Shown one piece after another: positions 7,262 through 14,641 of a stretch of DNA of 15,955 bases; position 1 is the stretch's first letter, and every line of letters starts with the position of its first letter. The notes beneath the pieces were generated by a model. That model searched no databases, had not been told where the DNA came from, and was given only the letters and a program-made list of their open reading frames with translations. The position numbers and the translations under genes were made by a program. Origin of the DNA: an uncultured Phycisphaerales bacterium (GTDB taxonomy: Bacteria; Planctomycetota; Phycisphaerae; WQYP01); the NCBI GenBank assembly GCA_903868035.1, contig CAIPTQ010000042.1:1-15955 (forward strand), given 5' to 3'.

Positions 7262-8320
7262 ATGGCCTTGCCACATTCCCGGCGTGATTTCCTCAAGGTG
7301 ACTCTGGCCGGCGGCGCGGCCGCCTTCGCCGCCACGCGCTGGGGCCGGCCGGCGCTGGCCGCCACGCCCACGCGGCCCATCGCGGCGACGACGGCCACCG
7401 CCCCCGCCAAAACCCGCGTCGCCCTCACCACCGGCGCCGACAGCGCCAACAACGCCTTCCAGGCCCTCAAGACCTTCGAGAAGGAAATCGCCGCCGCCAT
7501 CGGCGCCAAACGCATCATCCTCAAGCCCAATGGCGTGCTCTCCAGCAACGCCCTGGCCTGCACCAGCGACAAGGCCCTCGAAGGCACGCTCGAATTCCTC
7601 AAGTCCATCGGCAAGCTCGCGCAAGTGGTCATCGCCGAATCCGACGCCACCGGCGCGGCGCTGGATGGTTTTGCGGTCCTGGGCTACAGCCCCATCGCCA
7701 ACAAGTACGGCGTCAAAATGCTGGACCTGGACAAGGAGGGCTTTGAAGTCCTCCCGTGTTTCGATGAAACCGACCTCCGCCCGCATCCCGTCCGCTTCTC
7801 CAAGCTGCTGTTGGACCCCAACAGCTTCATCATCTCCGCCGCCAAGATGAAGACCCACGACCGTGCCGTCGCCACGCTCTCGCTCAAGAACATCGTCCTG
7901 GGCGCCCCCCTCAAAATTGGCGGGGGCAACGACAAGCCCATCGTCCATGGCAGCGGCATCTACGGCATCAACTACAACCTCGCCGCCCTGGCCCCCCGCC
8001 TGCACCCGCATCTGGCCCTCATCGACGGCTCCCAGGGCATGGAAGGCAACGGACCCGTACAGGGCACGCCGGTCGAGCACCGCGTCTGCGTCGCCAGTTT
8101 GGACTGGCTGGCCGCCGACCGCGTCGGGGTGGAACTCATGGGCATCGACCCGGCGAAGGTGGGTTATCTGACGTTCTGCAGCCAGAACGGCATGGGCGAA
8201 TACAACCTCAGCCGCATCGAGGTGCTGGGCGCGGCCGTCAAGGATCTCATCAAAAAATACAAACTTTCCGACAACTACGAGCAGCAACTGCAATGGCTGA
8301 AACCGCCGGCCCGAGGGTGA
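7262..8320 (+). CDS. Tat-exported DUF362 protein
   Basis: The start at 7262 follows AGGAG (7250-7254) by 7 bases. The N-terminus has a textbook twin-arginine signal, SRRDFLK (S6-K12), followed by an Ala/Gly-rich hydrophobic stretch and a likely cleavage after PALAA. Export by Tat implies folding, possibly with a cofactor, in the cytoplasm. The 352-residue body matches DUF362: RIILKPNGV near residue 87, SKLLLDPNSFIISAAKMKTH, LSLKNIVLGAP, and LALIDGSQGMEGNGP. DUF362 proteins often carry ferredoxin-type cysteine clusters; this one has only scattered cysteines and no CxxC. The family's reaction is unknown to me. It is a single gene with a convergent neighbour. Family assignment is good, function open. 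Confidence 0.88.
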   Translation: MALPHSRRDFLKVTLAGGAAAFAATRWGRPALAATPTRPIAATTATAPAKTRVALTTGADSANNAFQALKTFEKEIAAAIGAKRIILKPNGVLSSNALACTSDKALEGTLEFLKSIGKLAQVVIAESDATGAALDGFAVLGYSPIANKYGVKMLDLDKEGFEVLPCFDETDLRPHPVRFSKLLLDPNSFIISAAKMKTHDRAVATLSLKNIVLGAPLKIGGGNDKPIVHGSGIYGINYNLAALAPRLHPHLALIDGSQGMEGNGPVQGTPVEHRVCVASLDWLAADRVGVELMGIDPAKVGYLTFCSQNGMGEYNLSRIEVLGAAVKDLIKKYKLSDNYEQQLQWLKPPARG

Positions 8321-8361
8321 CGCATCTCCTCCGGATTCCATATGAATCTCGCGCCCATCAA

Positions 8362-8385
8362 GCCCCGGGATTGCAATCCTTGGGC
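8362..8385. terminator. Hairpin between convergent genes, possible bidirectional terminator
   Basis: GCCC (8362-8365) pairs with GGGC (8382-8385), and GGATT (8368-8372) with AATCC (8375-8379), with one mismatch and one G-U between them. It lies in the 94-base gap where the DUF362 gene and the minus-strand glycosyltransferase gene converge. There is no T run on either side, so the mode of termination is uncertain. Confidence 0.45.
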
Positions 8386-8414
8386 CTACGCGCTCAACCT
8401 GCAAGGCGTGTTCT

Positions 8415-10385
8415 TCACTGGGGTGTCTCACACCATGCATGCCACGCACCGCGCAGCGCCTGTTCAAAATGCCGCGCGAATCGCGGGGCGTTCATCAGGG
8501 GCGACCGTGCGATGCGCTCGCGCAACGTGGCACGCAGGTTGGCCAACCGCGGCAGGTCGCCGGCAAACCCCACGCCTTTCTCCACATACTCCGCGGGCGT
8601 CCGCGCCAGCCAGTCGGCCAGATTGGCGTTGGTGAGAATGCTCTCGCCCAGCCGGCCCGCCGGCGTGTTGCCGCAAAGCGAAAGCACCGGCACACCCATG
8701 CACAGCGTATCGAGCGTGGTCGTCGCGCCGGCGTGGGGGAAGGGATCCAGCGCGATGTCGATGCGGTGGCACGTCGCCAGATACTCGGCATAGCGCATCG
8801 GCGCCAGCAGCTCCAGCCGGGTAGCGGCGATGCCCTGCAACTGGAAGTAGTCCACCAGCGCCTGCCGATGGCTGCCTTCGGGGGCAATCATGATCAATGA
8901 CGATGGGGTGCCCGCCTTCTCCACCGCCTGGAGGAGCCGCGCCCACAGGGCCAGCACCTCAGGCGATATTTTGCGGAAGGTGTTGAGCGAGCCAAAGGTG
9001 ATGTGGCCGCTGGCCAACGCCGGCAGTGGCGCGACCTCCGGGAGATCGGGCGCGGCCTGATAGCAGAACCAGCAGTCGGGCAGACACAGCGGCCGCTCGG
9101 CGGCGGGCGCGTCACCTGCCGGAGCCAGATACTTGTCCGTCAGGTGATAATCCATCGTCGCCAGCCCTGTCACCCCCGGATACGCCAGCCACGAGATCTG
9201 CACCGGCGCGGGCCGCCGCGCGAACACCAACAGCCGGTGATGCTCCATGTGCATCGTCAGGTCGAGCAGGATGTCGATGCGGTCCGCGCGAATCCGCGCG
9301 GCCAACTGGGCATCCGAAAGCGCACGCACCTCATGCCAGACGTGGGCCCGCAACCGCATCCGCTCCGTGATCTCGTCCGGCTTGCGGACGCTGGAATAAC
9401 AGTGGATTTCAAACTGCGTGCTATCGTGGTTCTCCAGCAGCGGCAGCATGAACCGGCATTCGGCATGGGCCCGGAAATCCGGCGACACATACCCGATTCG
9501 CAGCTTGCGGTGCGGATCGCGGTCCTGCGGATAATCGGCCTGCGCCGGCGCCAGTGCCGCCGCATGGCGCTGGTTCCACCGCGCGGCCTCCGCCCGCAGT
9601 TGCCCGGCCGTACTCGCCGGATCGAAGAGCAGCAGATACGCCAGCGCGCTGTGCGCGGCCATGTTCGCCGCGTCGGTCTCCACCGCCCGGCGCAGCCACG
9701 CCACGCCCACCGCCGCCTGCCCCTGCTCGGCCAGCGAGACGCCCAGGTTGTGCATCGCCTCGGCATAGCCGGGGCGCACCGTCATCGCCAGGCGGAAACT
9801 CGACGCCGCCTCGTCCAGCCGGCCCAGGTCGCGCTGGGCGAACCCCATATTGAGCAGCGCCTGGGCATACCCCGGCTGATACCGCAGCGCCGTCGCGTAC
9901 GCTTGGAGCGCCTCGCCCGGCATGTCGCCGGCGTACAGCGTGCGGCCCAGGTTGTAGAATGCCTCCGGAAAAGCAGGGCGATGCTTGATGGCCTCGCGAA
10001 ACGCCAGCACCGCATCGAGTATCCGCCCCTGCTCGTGCAATGCCGCCCCCAGCGTGTTGTGGGCCTCCGGGCACGCGGGATCGACTGCGAGCGCTTGCTT
10101 CAGGTACGGCAGGGCAGCGTCGGCATCGCCCGTCGCCAGCAGCGAGCCGGCCAGGGCGATCAGCAGCAGTGTGCTGCCCGAGCGCAGGACGATGTCGCGC
10201 GGGAAGTGGGCGAGCGCTTCCACGTGTCGGCCGGTTTGCGACAGCAGCACGCCCAGGCCGCAGCGGGCGGGAACATTTCGCGCCTCGCGGGCCAGAACAC
10301 GAAGGTAGAGCTGCTCGGCATCGCCAAGTTCTCCGGCGGCATGCCGCGCGCCGGCGTCTTCCAGCCATTGGGAGATGTCATCCAT
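8415..10385 (-). CDS. TPR protein with O-GlcNAc transferase-type (GT41) catalytic domain
   Basis: Of several in-frame starts I chose ATG 10385 (MDDISQWLEDAG) because AGGA lies 5 bases upstream and TPR sequence begins at once. Residues ~1-270 are tetratricopeptide repeats (YLKQALAVDPACPEAHN, AFREAIKHRPAFPEAFYN, YATALRYQPGYAQALLN). Residues ~290-655 match the GT41 catalytic region: LRIGYVSPDFRAH, APVQISWLAYPGVTG, DYHLTDKYLAP, HITFGSLNTFRKISPEV and DIALDPFPHAGATTTLD. K472 in RKISPEV corresponds to the lysine contacting UDP in OGT homologues. The usual family run after DFRxH (VAFFLEPLL-like) is replaced by AECRFMLPLL. The 656-residue protein lacks a signal peptide, so it is probably cytoplasmic, transferring a sugar from a UDP-sugar to proteins. 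Donor and targets are unknown. Confidence 0.9.
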   Translation of the reverse strand: MDDISQWLEDAGARHAAGELGDAEQLYLRVLAREARNVPARCGLGVLLSQTGRHVEALAHFPRDIVLRSGSTLLLIALAGSLLATGDADAALPYLKQALAVDPACPEAHNTLGAALHEQGRILDAVLAFREAIKHRPAFPEAFYNLGRTLYAGDMPGEALQAYATALRYQPGYAQALLNMGFAQRDLGRLDEAASSFRLAMTVRPGYAEAMHNLGVSLAEQGQAAVGVAWLRRAVETDAANMAAHSALAYLLLFDPASTAGQLRAEAARWNQRHAAALAPAQADYPQDRDPHRKLRIGYVSPDFRAHAECRFMLPLLENHDSTQFEIHCYSSVRKPDEITERMRLRAHVWHEVRALSDAQLAARIRADRIDILLDLTMHMEHHRLLVFARRPAPVQISWLAYPGVTGLATMDYHLTDKYLAPAGDAPAAERPLCLPDCWFCYQAAPDLPEVAPLPALASGHITFGSLNTFRKISPEVLALWARLLQAVEKAGTPSSLIMIAPEGSHRQALVDYFQLQGIAATRLELLAPMRYAEYLATCHRIDIALDPFPHAGATTTLDTLCMGVPVLSLCGNTPAGRLGESILTNANLADWLARTPAEYVEKGVGFAGDLPRLANLRATLRERIARSPLMNAPRFARHFEQALRGAWHAWCETPQ

Positions 10386-10646
10386 GGGCGTCCTGCATCC
10401 TATGGGGTGCCTGTAGCGGCATTTTCGCAGAAGAAGGACAAGCGTGCCATGGAGTCCCCATTCCATGATTCAATCCCCACGAACGCAATTACACAGGGGT
10501 ATTCAGGGGACAAACAGAACCCGTTCAGCACGCGATAATTCGCGTCCATCCAATTCACGCAATCCGGTGTTTTTCCGGCGGCTGAGAAATCTGTAAGTGT
10601 CCGAAAACATTGAAGTTTCAGAGAAACGCTCTCCGATGAGTCGAAA

Positions 10647-10695
10647 GCCGCGTCCGAAAAATATGCCCGGATTTTTCTTGCATTCCGGACGCGGC
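10647..10695. promoter_or_regulatory. Large nested inverted repeat upstream of the LEPR protein gene
   Basis: GCCGCGTCCG (10647-10656) pairs perfectly with CGGACGCGGC (10686-10695). Inside it AAAAAT (10657-10662) pairs with ATTTTT (10671-10676) around ATGCCCGG. The result is a long two-part stem with a 9-base asymmetric bulge. It could be a 5' leader element, a terminator, or a two-sided protein site; the sequence does not decide. Confidence 0.55.
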
Positions 10696-10836
10696 CGCTC
10701 AAGATAAGGCGATTCCTTTCCGGTTTCGTCTTGTCTCTTGGCGATCTGTGCCAGACACGCACACGCAGGGCAGGTTACGACGGCAGCATCCTGACTTGCG
10801 GTTTTCTGTTATTCAACGGCAGGCCCTTTTTTTATC

Positions 10837-10842
10837 AGGAGG
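10837..10842 (+). promoter_or_regulatory. Strong ribosome binding site for the LEPR protein
   Basis: AGGAGG lies 7 bases before ATG 10850. The frame extends upstream to 10748 but no comparable site serves that start. Confidence 0.85.
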
Positions 10843-10849
10843 AATTTCT

Positions 10850-12574
10850 ATGAAGCGCACTCTTTCCCCAAATTCCCGAAAACGCGCCCCCCGCGCGCTG
10901 CGGCATCTGGAGATGCTCGAACCGCGGACACTTCTGTCGGCCACCATCACTTCGTATCCCACCGGGCTGGCGATCGGTGGCGCCGCGTATGATTCCAACG
11001 GGGCGCTGTGGGTCTACAACGTGAACAATTCCTCGCTCGACCAGATCGTCGATAAGGCGGTCGTGAAGTCCATCGCGCTGGATGCGAACACCTGTGCGCC
11101 TGTCGCCTTCGCCGGCGGGGCCAATGGGCACATCTTTGCCGCCGATGCGTTCGGGGCCATCGATGACATCGACACCGCCACCGCCACAACTGGCACAACC
11201 ACAATCACGCAAACAATCCTACCCAACACTACTGAATCCCCCACTGCCATCACTGTCACCGGCAATGGCGACGTCTGGTTTCTCGGCTTCGGCAACTATA
11301 CCTCCAATACCCATACCAACGTCATTGGTCTCATGGATCACGTTACGCATTCGGTCACCACTTACGAGACGGACGCTTCGGTACAAGATTCCGTCGCCAC
11401 CATCATCTCCGCCAGCGGCGCGGATTCCGTGTGGATCGGCATGGGTGCTTTGGAAGTGCTCGCCACACCAAATATTCTGGGCACCAACCGCGTCGCCTAC
11501 GCCTCCTTTGACGGCACGAACATCTCCCTCAATCCCTATGTCGTGGACAACGCCAACTTGATCAATGGCCTGGCGGCCGATCCCGACGGCAGCGTCTGGT
11601 TCACCTTGTCCAACACTACCGACACCACTACGCATCCCTTGAATTCCCCCGACCAACTCGTCCATGGGGTGATCAACGGGAATAATCTGGTTCAAACGAC
11701 CTTCACCGCCGGCAATGCCGGTCCCGACACCTCACTGAACTACGGCGCCCTGGCGCTGGATGTCCAGGGCAACGTCTGGTTCGTGGAATTCAACGGCAAT
11801 CAGATCGGCAGCTTCGACGGCGCGGCGTTCACCCTCTATGACAACCCCACCACCGGCACCTTCGTCCAGACCCTCGCCAATGCCGACGGCACGCAACTGA
11901 GCATTCTCACCACCACCGACGATCCCGTTGACGACTGGCCCATCATCCAGATCGACGTTTCCGCCGCGGCGGTCACTTTTAGCGGCAGTGCCAACGACCT
12001 GAGCGACGTCGAGCACTTCACCTTCAACAATACCCTCTTAGCCACATTCACCGCCCCCACACCCGCCGGCGTCTATTCCGCCACGATCACCTGGGGCGAT
12101 GGCACCTCCACCGTTGTAGCACCCACCGATCTGGGTGCGAACAGCTACGCCATTTCCATCTCCGGCAAAGCTTTCGCCAACCAGGGTACCTTCAACGGCT
12201 CCATCGCCATTCACGACGGCACAACCGCCGTCGGCACCCTCGCCTTCACCTCCACCATCGGCGATATTCCACTCAACGTCACCTCGATCACCGCCTCCCC
12301 GCTCATCTTCCGCATTGTCACCGCCGTGGGCACCTTCACCGACGACGGCGACCTGGCCCTCGCCACCTGGAAAGCCACCATCAACTGGGGCGACAGCACC
12401 AGTTCCACCGGTTTGATCGTCCGCGACCCCTCCCAATCCGGCCGCTATGTCGTCCTGGCGCTCCACCAGTATCGCGCCCGCGGCACGTACACGGTGCGCC
12501 TGTCGGTTGCGACTACCGAACTAAACGCCGCCGTCACGCGCTCGACCCTCACCACCACCGTGACCGCGCGGTAA
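10850..12574 (+). CDS. Secreted planctomycete LEPR-motif protein with beta-propeller and PKD-like domains
   Basis: The 574-residue product begins with a basic stretch (MKRTLSPNSRKRAPR) and then LEMLEPRTLLSA (residues 20-31), the LEPR motif common at the N-terminus of planctomycete secreted and surface proteins. Residues ~40-370 hold repeats of the type DSNGALWVYN, GNGDVWFLG, DPDGSVWFT and DVQGNVWFVEFNGNQIG, resembling virginiamycin B lyase-like propellers. The C-terminal part has two PKD-like domains marked by ATITWGDGTS (near residue 412) and ATINWGDSTSS (near 510), the second closing with GTYTVRLSV. No membrane anchor or sorting signal follows at the C-terminus. It is probably a secreted or surface structural/adhesive protein; lyase activity is not implied. 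The gene stands alone and ends at a strong terminator. Confidence 0.9.
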   Translation: MKRTLSPNSRKRAPRALRHLEMLEPRTLLSATITSYPTGLAIGGAAYDSNGALWVYNVNNSSLDQIVDKAVVKSIALDANTCAPVAFAGGANGHIFAADAFGAIDDIDTATATTGTTTITQTILPNTTESPTAITVTGNGDVWFLGFGNYTSNTHTNVIGLMDHVTHSVTTYETDASVQDSVATIISASGADSVWIGMGALEVLATPNILGTNRVAYASFDGTNISLNPYVVDNANLINGLAADPDGSVWFTLSNTTDTTTHPLNSPDQLVHGVINGNNLVQTTFTAGNAGPDTSLNYGALALDVQGNVWFVEFNGNQIGSFDGAAFTLYDNPTTGTFVQTLANADGTQLSILTTTDDPVDDWPIIQIDVSAAAVTFSGSANDLSDVEHFTFNNTLLATFTAPTPAGVYSATITWGDGTSTVVAPTDLGANSYAISISGKAFANQGTFNGSIAIHDGTTAVGTLAFTSTIGDIPLNVTSITASPLIFRIVTAVGTFTDDGDLALATWKATINWGDSTSSTGLIVRDPSQSGRYVVLALHQYRARGTYTVRLSVATTELNAAVTRSTLTTTVTAR

Positions 12575-12655
12575 CTGTTGTCACCAGTGTGGCAGGCACG
12601 CTCCGCGTGCCGTGGCATCTCGCCACCACCGTGACCGCGCGGTAGTAACTGTAAT
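12548..12655 (+). repeat. Duplicated gene end flanking a small hairpin
   Basis: The 22 bases CCACCACCGTGACCGCGCGGTA at the end of the LEPR gene (12552-12573, including most of the stop) recur exactly at 12623-12644, 71 bases downstream. CTC before them and ACTGT after them also match, apart from one mismatch and a 3-base insertion. Between the copies lies a 7-bp hairpin, GGCACGC-TCC-GCGTGCC (12595-12611). The second copy even retains an in-phase stop (CGG TAG). This looks like an insertion with a long target duplication, or a tandem duplication. Confidence 0.85.
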
Positions 12656-12672
12656 CCACTCTGCCGAACCAG

Positions 12673-12705
12673 GCCCGGGCACACGTGTGCCCGGGCTTTT
12701 TATTT
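12673..12705 (+). terminator. Rho-independent terminator
   Basis: GCCCGGGCACAC and GTGTGCCCGGGC form a perfect 24-base palindrome (12673-12696), followed directly by TTTTTATTT (12697-12705). It lies about 100 bases after the LEPR gene stop and separates that gene from the acetyltransferase gene. The best terminator in the window. Confidence 0.88.
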
Positions 12706-12802
12706 GCGCGGGGAAACGGCATGATCCGGATGTTGTTGCACGGTATGTCCCATTTTCAAAAGATGTGGTAGAAATAACGCGGCCTTTATTGGAGACCCGC
12801 CC

Positions 12803-13330
12803 ATGACGCCACTGATCCGACCCGCCGCCCCCGCGGACCTGCCCGCCATCAACGCCCTATACAACCATTATGTCCTGCATTCCACATGCACGTACCAGCT
12901 TGCCCCCACTACCGCCGAGGAGCGCCAGGCATGGTTCCACCGCCATGGCCCGGCGTTGCCAGTGACCGTGGCCATGATGCCGGGGACGGGGGATACAGGC
13001 GGAGTGGAGGCGGGCGCGGTGGTCGGCTGGGCTTCGCTAACCCCCCTGCATGAGCGGCCGGCATACCGCTTCACCGTGGAAGACTCGGTCTACGTACACC
13101 CGGACTGGCACCGCCGGGGCATCGGCCGCGCCCTGCTGGCGGATCTCATCCGCCGCTCCGATGAACTGGGTTACCGCAGCATCATCGCCCTGATCTCCGC
13201 CGACCAGGAACCCAGCGTCGCATTGCACCGGCAGTTTGGTTTTGTCGAGGCCGGCCGCCTCATCAAGGTGGGTTTCAAGTTCGACCGCTGGCTGGACGTG
13301 CTCTATATGCAGCGCCGCACTGACCACTGA
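12803..13330 (+). CDS. GNAT-family N-acetyltransferase, phosphinothricin acetyltransferase-like
   Basis: The 175-residue product has the GNAT fold. It opens with IRPAAPADLPAINALYNHYV, typical of the Pat/Bar/YncA subgroup, and contains VEDSVYVHPDWHRRGIGRAL, whose R104-R-G-I-G-R-A is the acetyl-CoA pyrophosphate-binding loop (motif A). The C-terminal HRQFGFVEAGRLIKVGFKFDRWLDV also fits this subgroup. Such enzymes acetylate small amines, including phosphinothricin or methionine sulfone/sulfoximine; the substrate here cannot be read. An insertion with GTGDTGGVEAG (residues ~61-71) lengthens a loop before the central strands. The start has GGAG (12791-12794) 8 bases upstream. It is a single gene between a terminator and a convergent neighbour. 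Confidence 0.88.
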   Translation: MTPLIRPAAPADLPAINALYNHYVLHSTCTYQLAPTTAEERQAWFHRHGPALPVTVAMMPGTGDTGGVEAGAVVGWASLTPLHERPAYRFTVEDSVYVHPDWHRRGIGRALLADLIRRSDELGYRSIIALISADQEPSVALHRQFGFVEAGRLIKVGFKFDRWLDVLYMQRRTDH

Positions 13331-13359
13331 CCATTGGCCACTGACCACTAATCACTGGC
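13318..13359. repeat. Two tandem 21-bp repeats joining two convergent gene ends
   Basis: 13318-13338 (CACTGACCACTGACCATTGGC) and 13339-13359 agree at 18 of 21 positions. The first copy contains the last three codons and stop of the acetyltransferase gene. The last base of the second copy is the first base of the minus-strand stop at 13359-13361. Confidence 0.8.
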
Positions 13360-14375
13360 TATTGCTTCTTGACCACGCGAATCTTCACGTCATACGCCCC
13401 CGGAAACGAGTTGCCCGAGTAGTTGCTCTGGCAGGCGATTCCCAGGAAGAAGACCCCCGGCTTGTCGGCGGTCCAGGTGAGTTTGCTGCCGACTTTGATC
13501 ATCGGGCCGGCGTCGCCGAGGCGTCCGATGAGCGTGCCGGTGTAGATGCCCAGGGCCGAATTCACGGTGCCACAGTTGGAGGAGCCATCGGGCGTGGAGG
13601 TCTGGTTGTTGCCCCAGGGGGTCATCATGATGGTGCCGCCGGCGGTGATGATCAGTTGATCGCCCTTGGCGAGTTTGATGCCGGTGTTGGTGTAGATGCG
13701 ATCGGCGATGGCGGTGCCGTTGATGGCGAAGCTCTTGCGGATTTCCTCGGGTTCGCCGCCCTCGCGGCGGACTTCGCGGACATCCTCCATTTTGATCTGC
13801 AGCGTGCCGTAGTTGCCGGCGAGGGAAAATCCGGGGGTCGTGATATGGCCCACGACGGTGAAACCCGGGGTGATGATGACATCATCGTTCAGCCAGGCGT
13901 GGGTTTTGTCGACCTCATCCCCCGCGGCGGAATCGAAATCCTCAAGGATTTTCTGCAGGCGGATGGCTTTCTCGTTATCCGCGCCCTTGAGCTGGCGCTC
14001 GAGTTCGCCGCGGATGTCCGGCCCCAGCTTGACCAGGGCCTGCTGGGCCTTCTCGCGGTCGGCAAAGGCGTCGGCGGCCAGGTCGTTGATGTAGCCGTTG
14101 ACGGTCTGCTGGAATTTCGGGTGGCTCTGCAAGCCGGGCATGAAGGCGGTGATCTGGTCGATGGGAACCTTGAGCGCGCCGAACTTGGTGTCGATCCCCA
14201 GCTCGGTGACGGAGAGCTTGCCGGCAAGCAGCGAGCCGTCCATCAGGGAAATCTTCAAATCCGACAGGGGTTTGGGGGCGGCCGACGCGGGCATGCTCTG
14301 GGCGGAAATGAGGCTGGCGCCGGCCAGCACAGCCAACGCGCCCAGCGCGGCACAGAGACGCGGCAACATGAACAT
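13359..14375 (-). CDS. Secreted protein with C-terminal LecA (PA-IL)-like domain
   Basis: The frame can begin at a TTG (14393), but ATG 14375 has AAGGAG 6 bases upstream and begins a signal peptide (MFMLPRLCAALGALAVLAG, cleavage near SAQ). Of 338 residues, ~35-150 contain a beta-rich start (LKISLMDGSLLAGKLS) and a charged helical stretch (ADREKAQQALVKLGPDIRG) of a type seen in planctomycete HEAT-like proteins. Residues ~205-338 resemble the galactose-binding lectin LecA: IKLAKGDQLIITAGGTI, YTGTLIGRLGD and FFLGIACQSNYSGNSFPGAY. LecA's calcium and sugar ligands are not clearly conserved, so sugar binding is uncertain. No anchor is seen. The protein is probably periplasmic or secreted; its role is unknown. 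It is a single gene convergent with the acetyltransferase gene. Confidence 0.8.
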   Translation of the reverse strand: MFMLPRLCAALGALAVLAGASLISAQSMPASAAPKPLSDLKISLMDGSLLAGKLSVTELGIDTKFGALKVPIDQITAFMPGLQSHPKFQQTVNGYINDLAADAFADREKAQQALVKLGPDIRGELERQLKGADNEKAIRLQKILEDFDSAAGDEVDKTHAWLNDDVIITPGFTVVGHITTPGFSLAGNYGTLQIKMEDVREVRREGGEPEEIRKSFAINGTAIADRIYTNTGIKLAKGDQLIITAGGTIMMTPWGNNQTSTPDGSSNCGTVNSALGIYTGTLIGRLGDAGPMIKVGSKLTWTADKPGVFFLGIACQSNYSGNSFPGAYDVKIRVVKKQ

Positions 14376-14381
14376 GGAGAA

Positions 14382-14387
14382 CTCCTT
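14382..14387 (-). promoter_or_regulatory. Ribosome binding site choosing the start at 14375
   Basis: On the minus strand AAGGAG lies 6 bases before the ATG at 14375 and falls inside the frame if the upstream TTG were used, so the ATG is preferred. Confidence 0.75.
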
Positions 14388-14393
14388 CTTCAA

Positions 14394-14584
14394 AGAATAC
14401 GCCTTTTTACCACAGATGCGGCCCGGTTGCGAATAAGGTCATCAAGAATGTTGCCGCGGGAGCGGATTTCACACATCTTGCCGACGGAACCCGTAGCGTC
14501 AGCGCGGGCGAGGAACCGTTCCCAACAACGCGGCCTCCTCGCGCAGGCGATGATAGGCCTCATCAACGCCCCACGATTCATCGC
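14394..14584. other. Divergent intergenic region without a recognisable gene
   Basis: The gap between the LecA-like gene and the TPR gene must hold both promoters. It contains a phrase (GGAACCCGTAGCGTCAGCG, 14488-14506) of a kind that often recurs between genes in bacteria of this group, by my recollection. An 81-codon minus-strand frame crossing it shows no protein-like features. Confidence 0.4.
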
Positions 14585-14613
14585 TTTCGCCGGCGTGCCA
14601 ATGTCATTATAAT
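14585..14613 (+). promoter_or_regulatory. Promoter with consensus -10 for the TPR protein
   Basis: A perfect TATAAT (14608-14613) stands 17 bases after a weak TTTCGC (14585-14590). Transcription would start near 14620, about 36 bases before ATG 14656. Confidence 0.55.
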
Positions 14614-14641
14614 AATCCCTCTTGCATCGACCCATTTTCCC

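Larger units (their letters stand above)
10386..10849. other. 464-base divergent intergenic region with several hairpins
   Basis: This gap separates the start of the minus-strand GT41 gene from the start of the LEPR protein gene, so it must hold both promoters; I cannot point to a convincing pair. It contains CGCGA-TAAT-TCGCG (10531-10544), GTTTC-AGA-GAAAC (10615-10627) and the large hairpin at 10647-10695. Short reading frames cross it, but none has a ribosome binding site or recognisable protein sequence. A small RNA or a structured 5' leader is possible. Confidence 0.6.

Noticed and set aside
7184..8467. 427-codon open frame on the minus strand
   Set aside because: It lies opposite the DUF362 gene and has a low-complexity Gly/Asp/Val composition.
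9003..10538. 511-codon open frame on the plus strand
   Set aside because: It lies opposite the TPR/GT41 gene; Arg/Gln/His-rich with no fold signature or ribosome binding site.
13318..13359. Terminator between the convergent acetyltransferase and LecA-like genes
   Set aside because: Only a 4-bp GCCA/TGGC pairing is possible; the stretch is better described as a direct tandem repeat.
13236..14612. 458-codon open frame on the plus strand
   Set aside because: It lies opposite the LecA-like gene, which has the signal peptide and ribosome binding site; the Gly/Asp/Val-rich product is an antisense shadow.
14390..14635. 81-codon minus-strand frame in the divergent gap
   Set aside because: Arg/Cys-rich, no recognisable motif, and it covers the likely promoter of the TPR gene.
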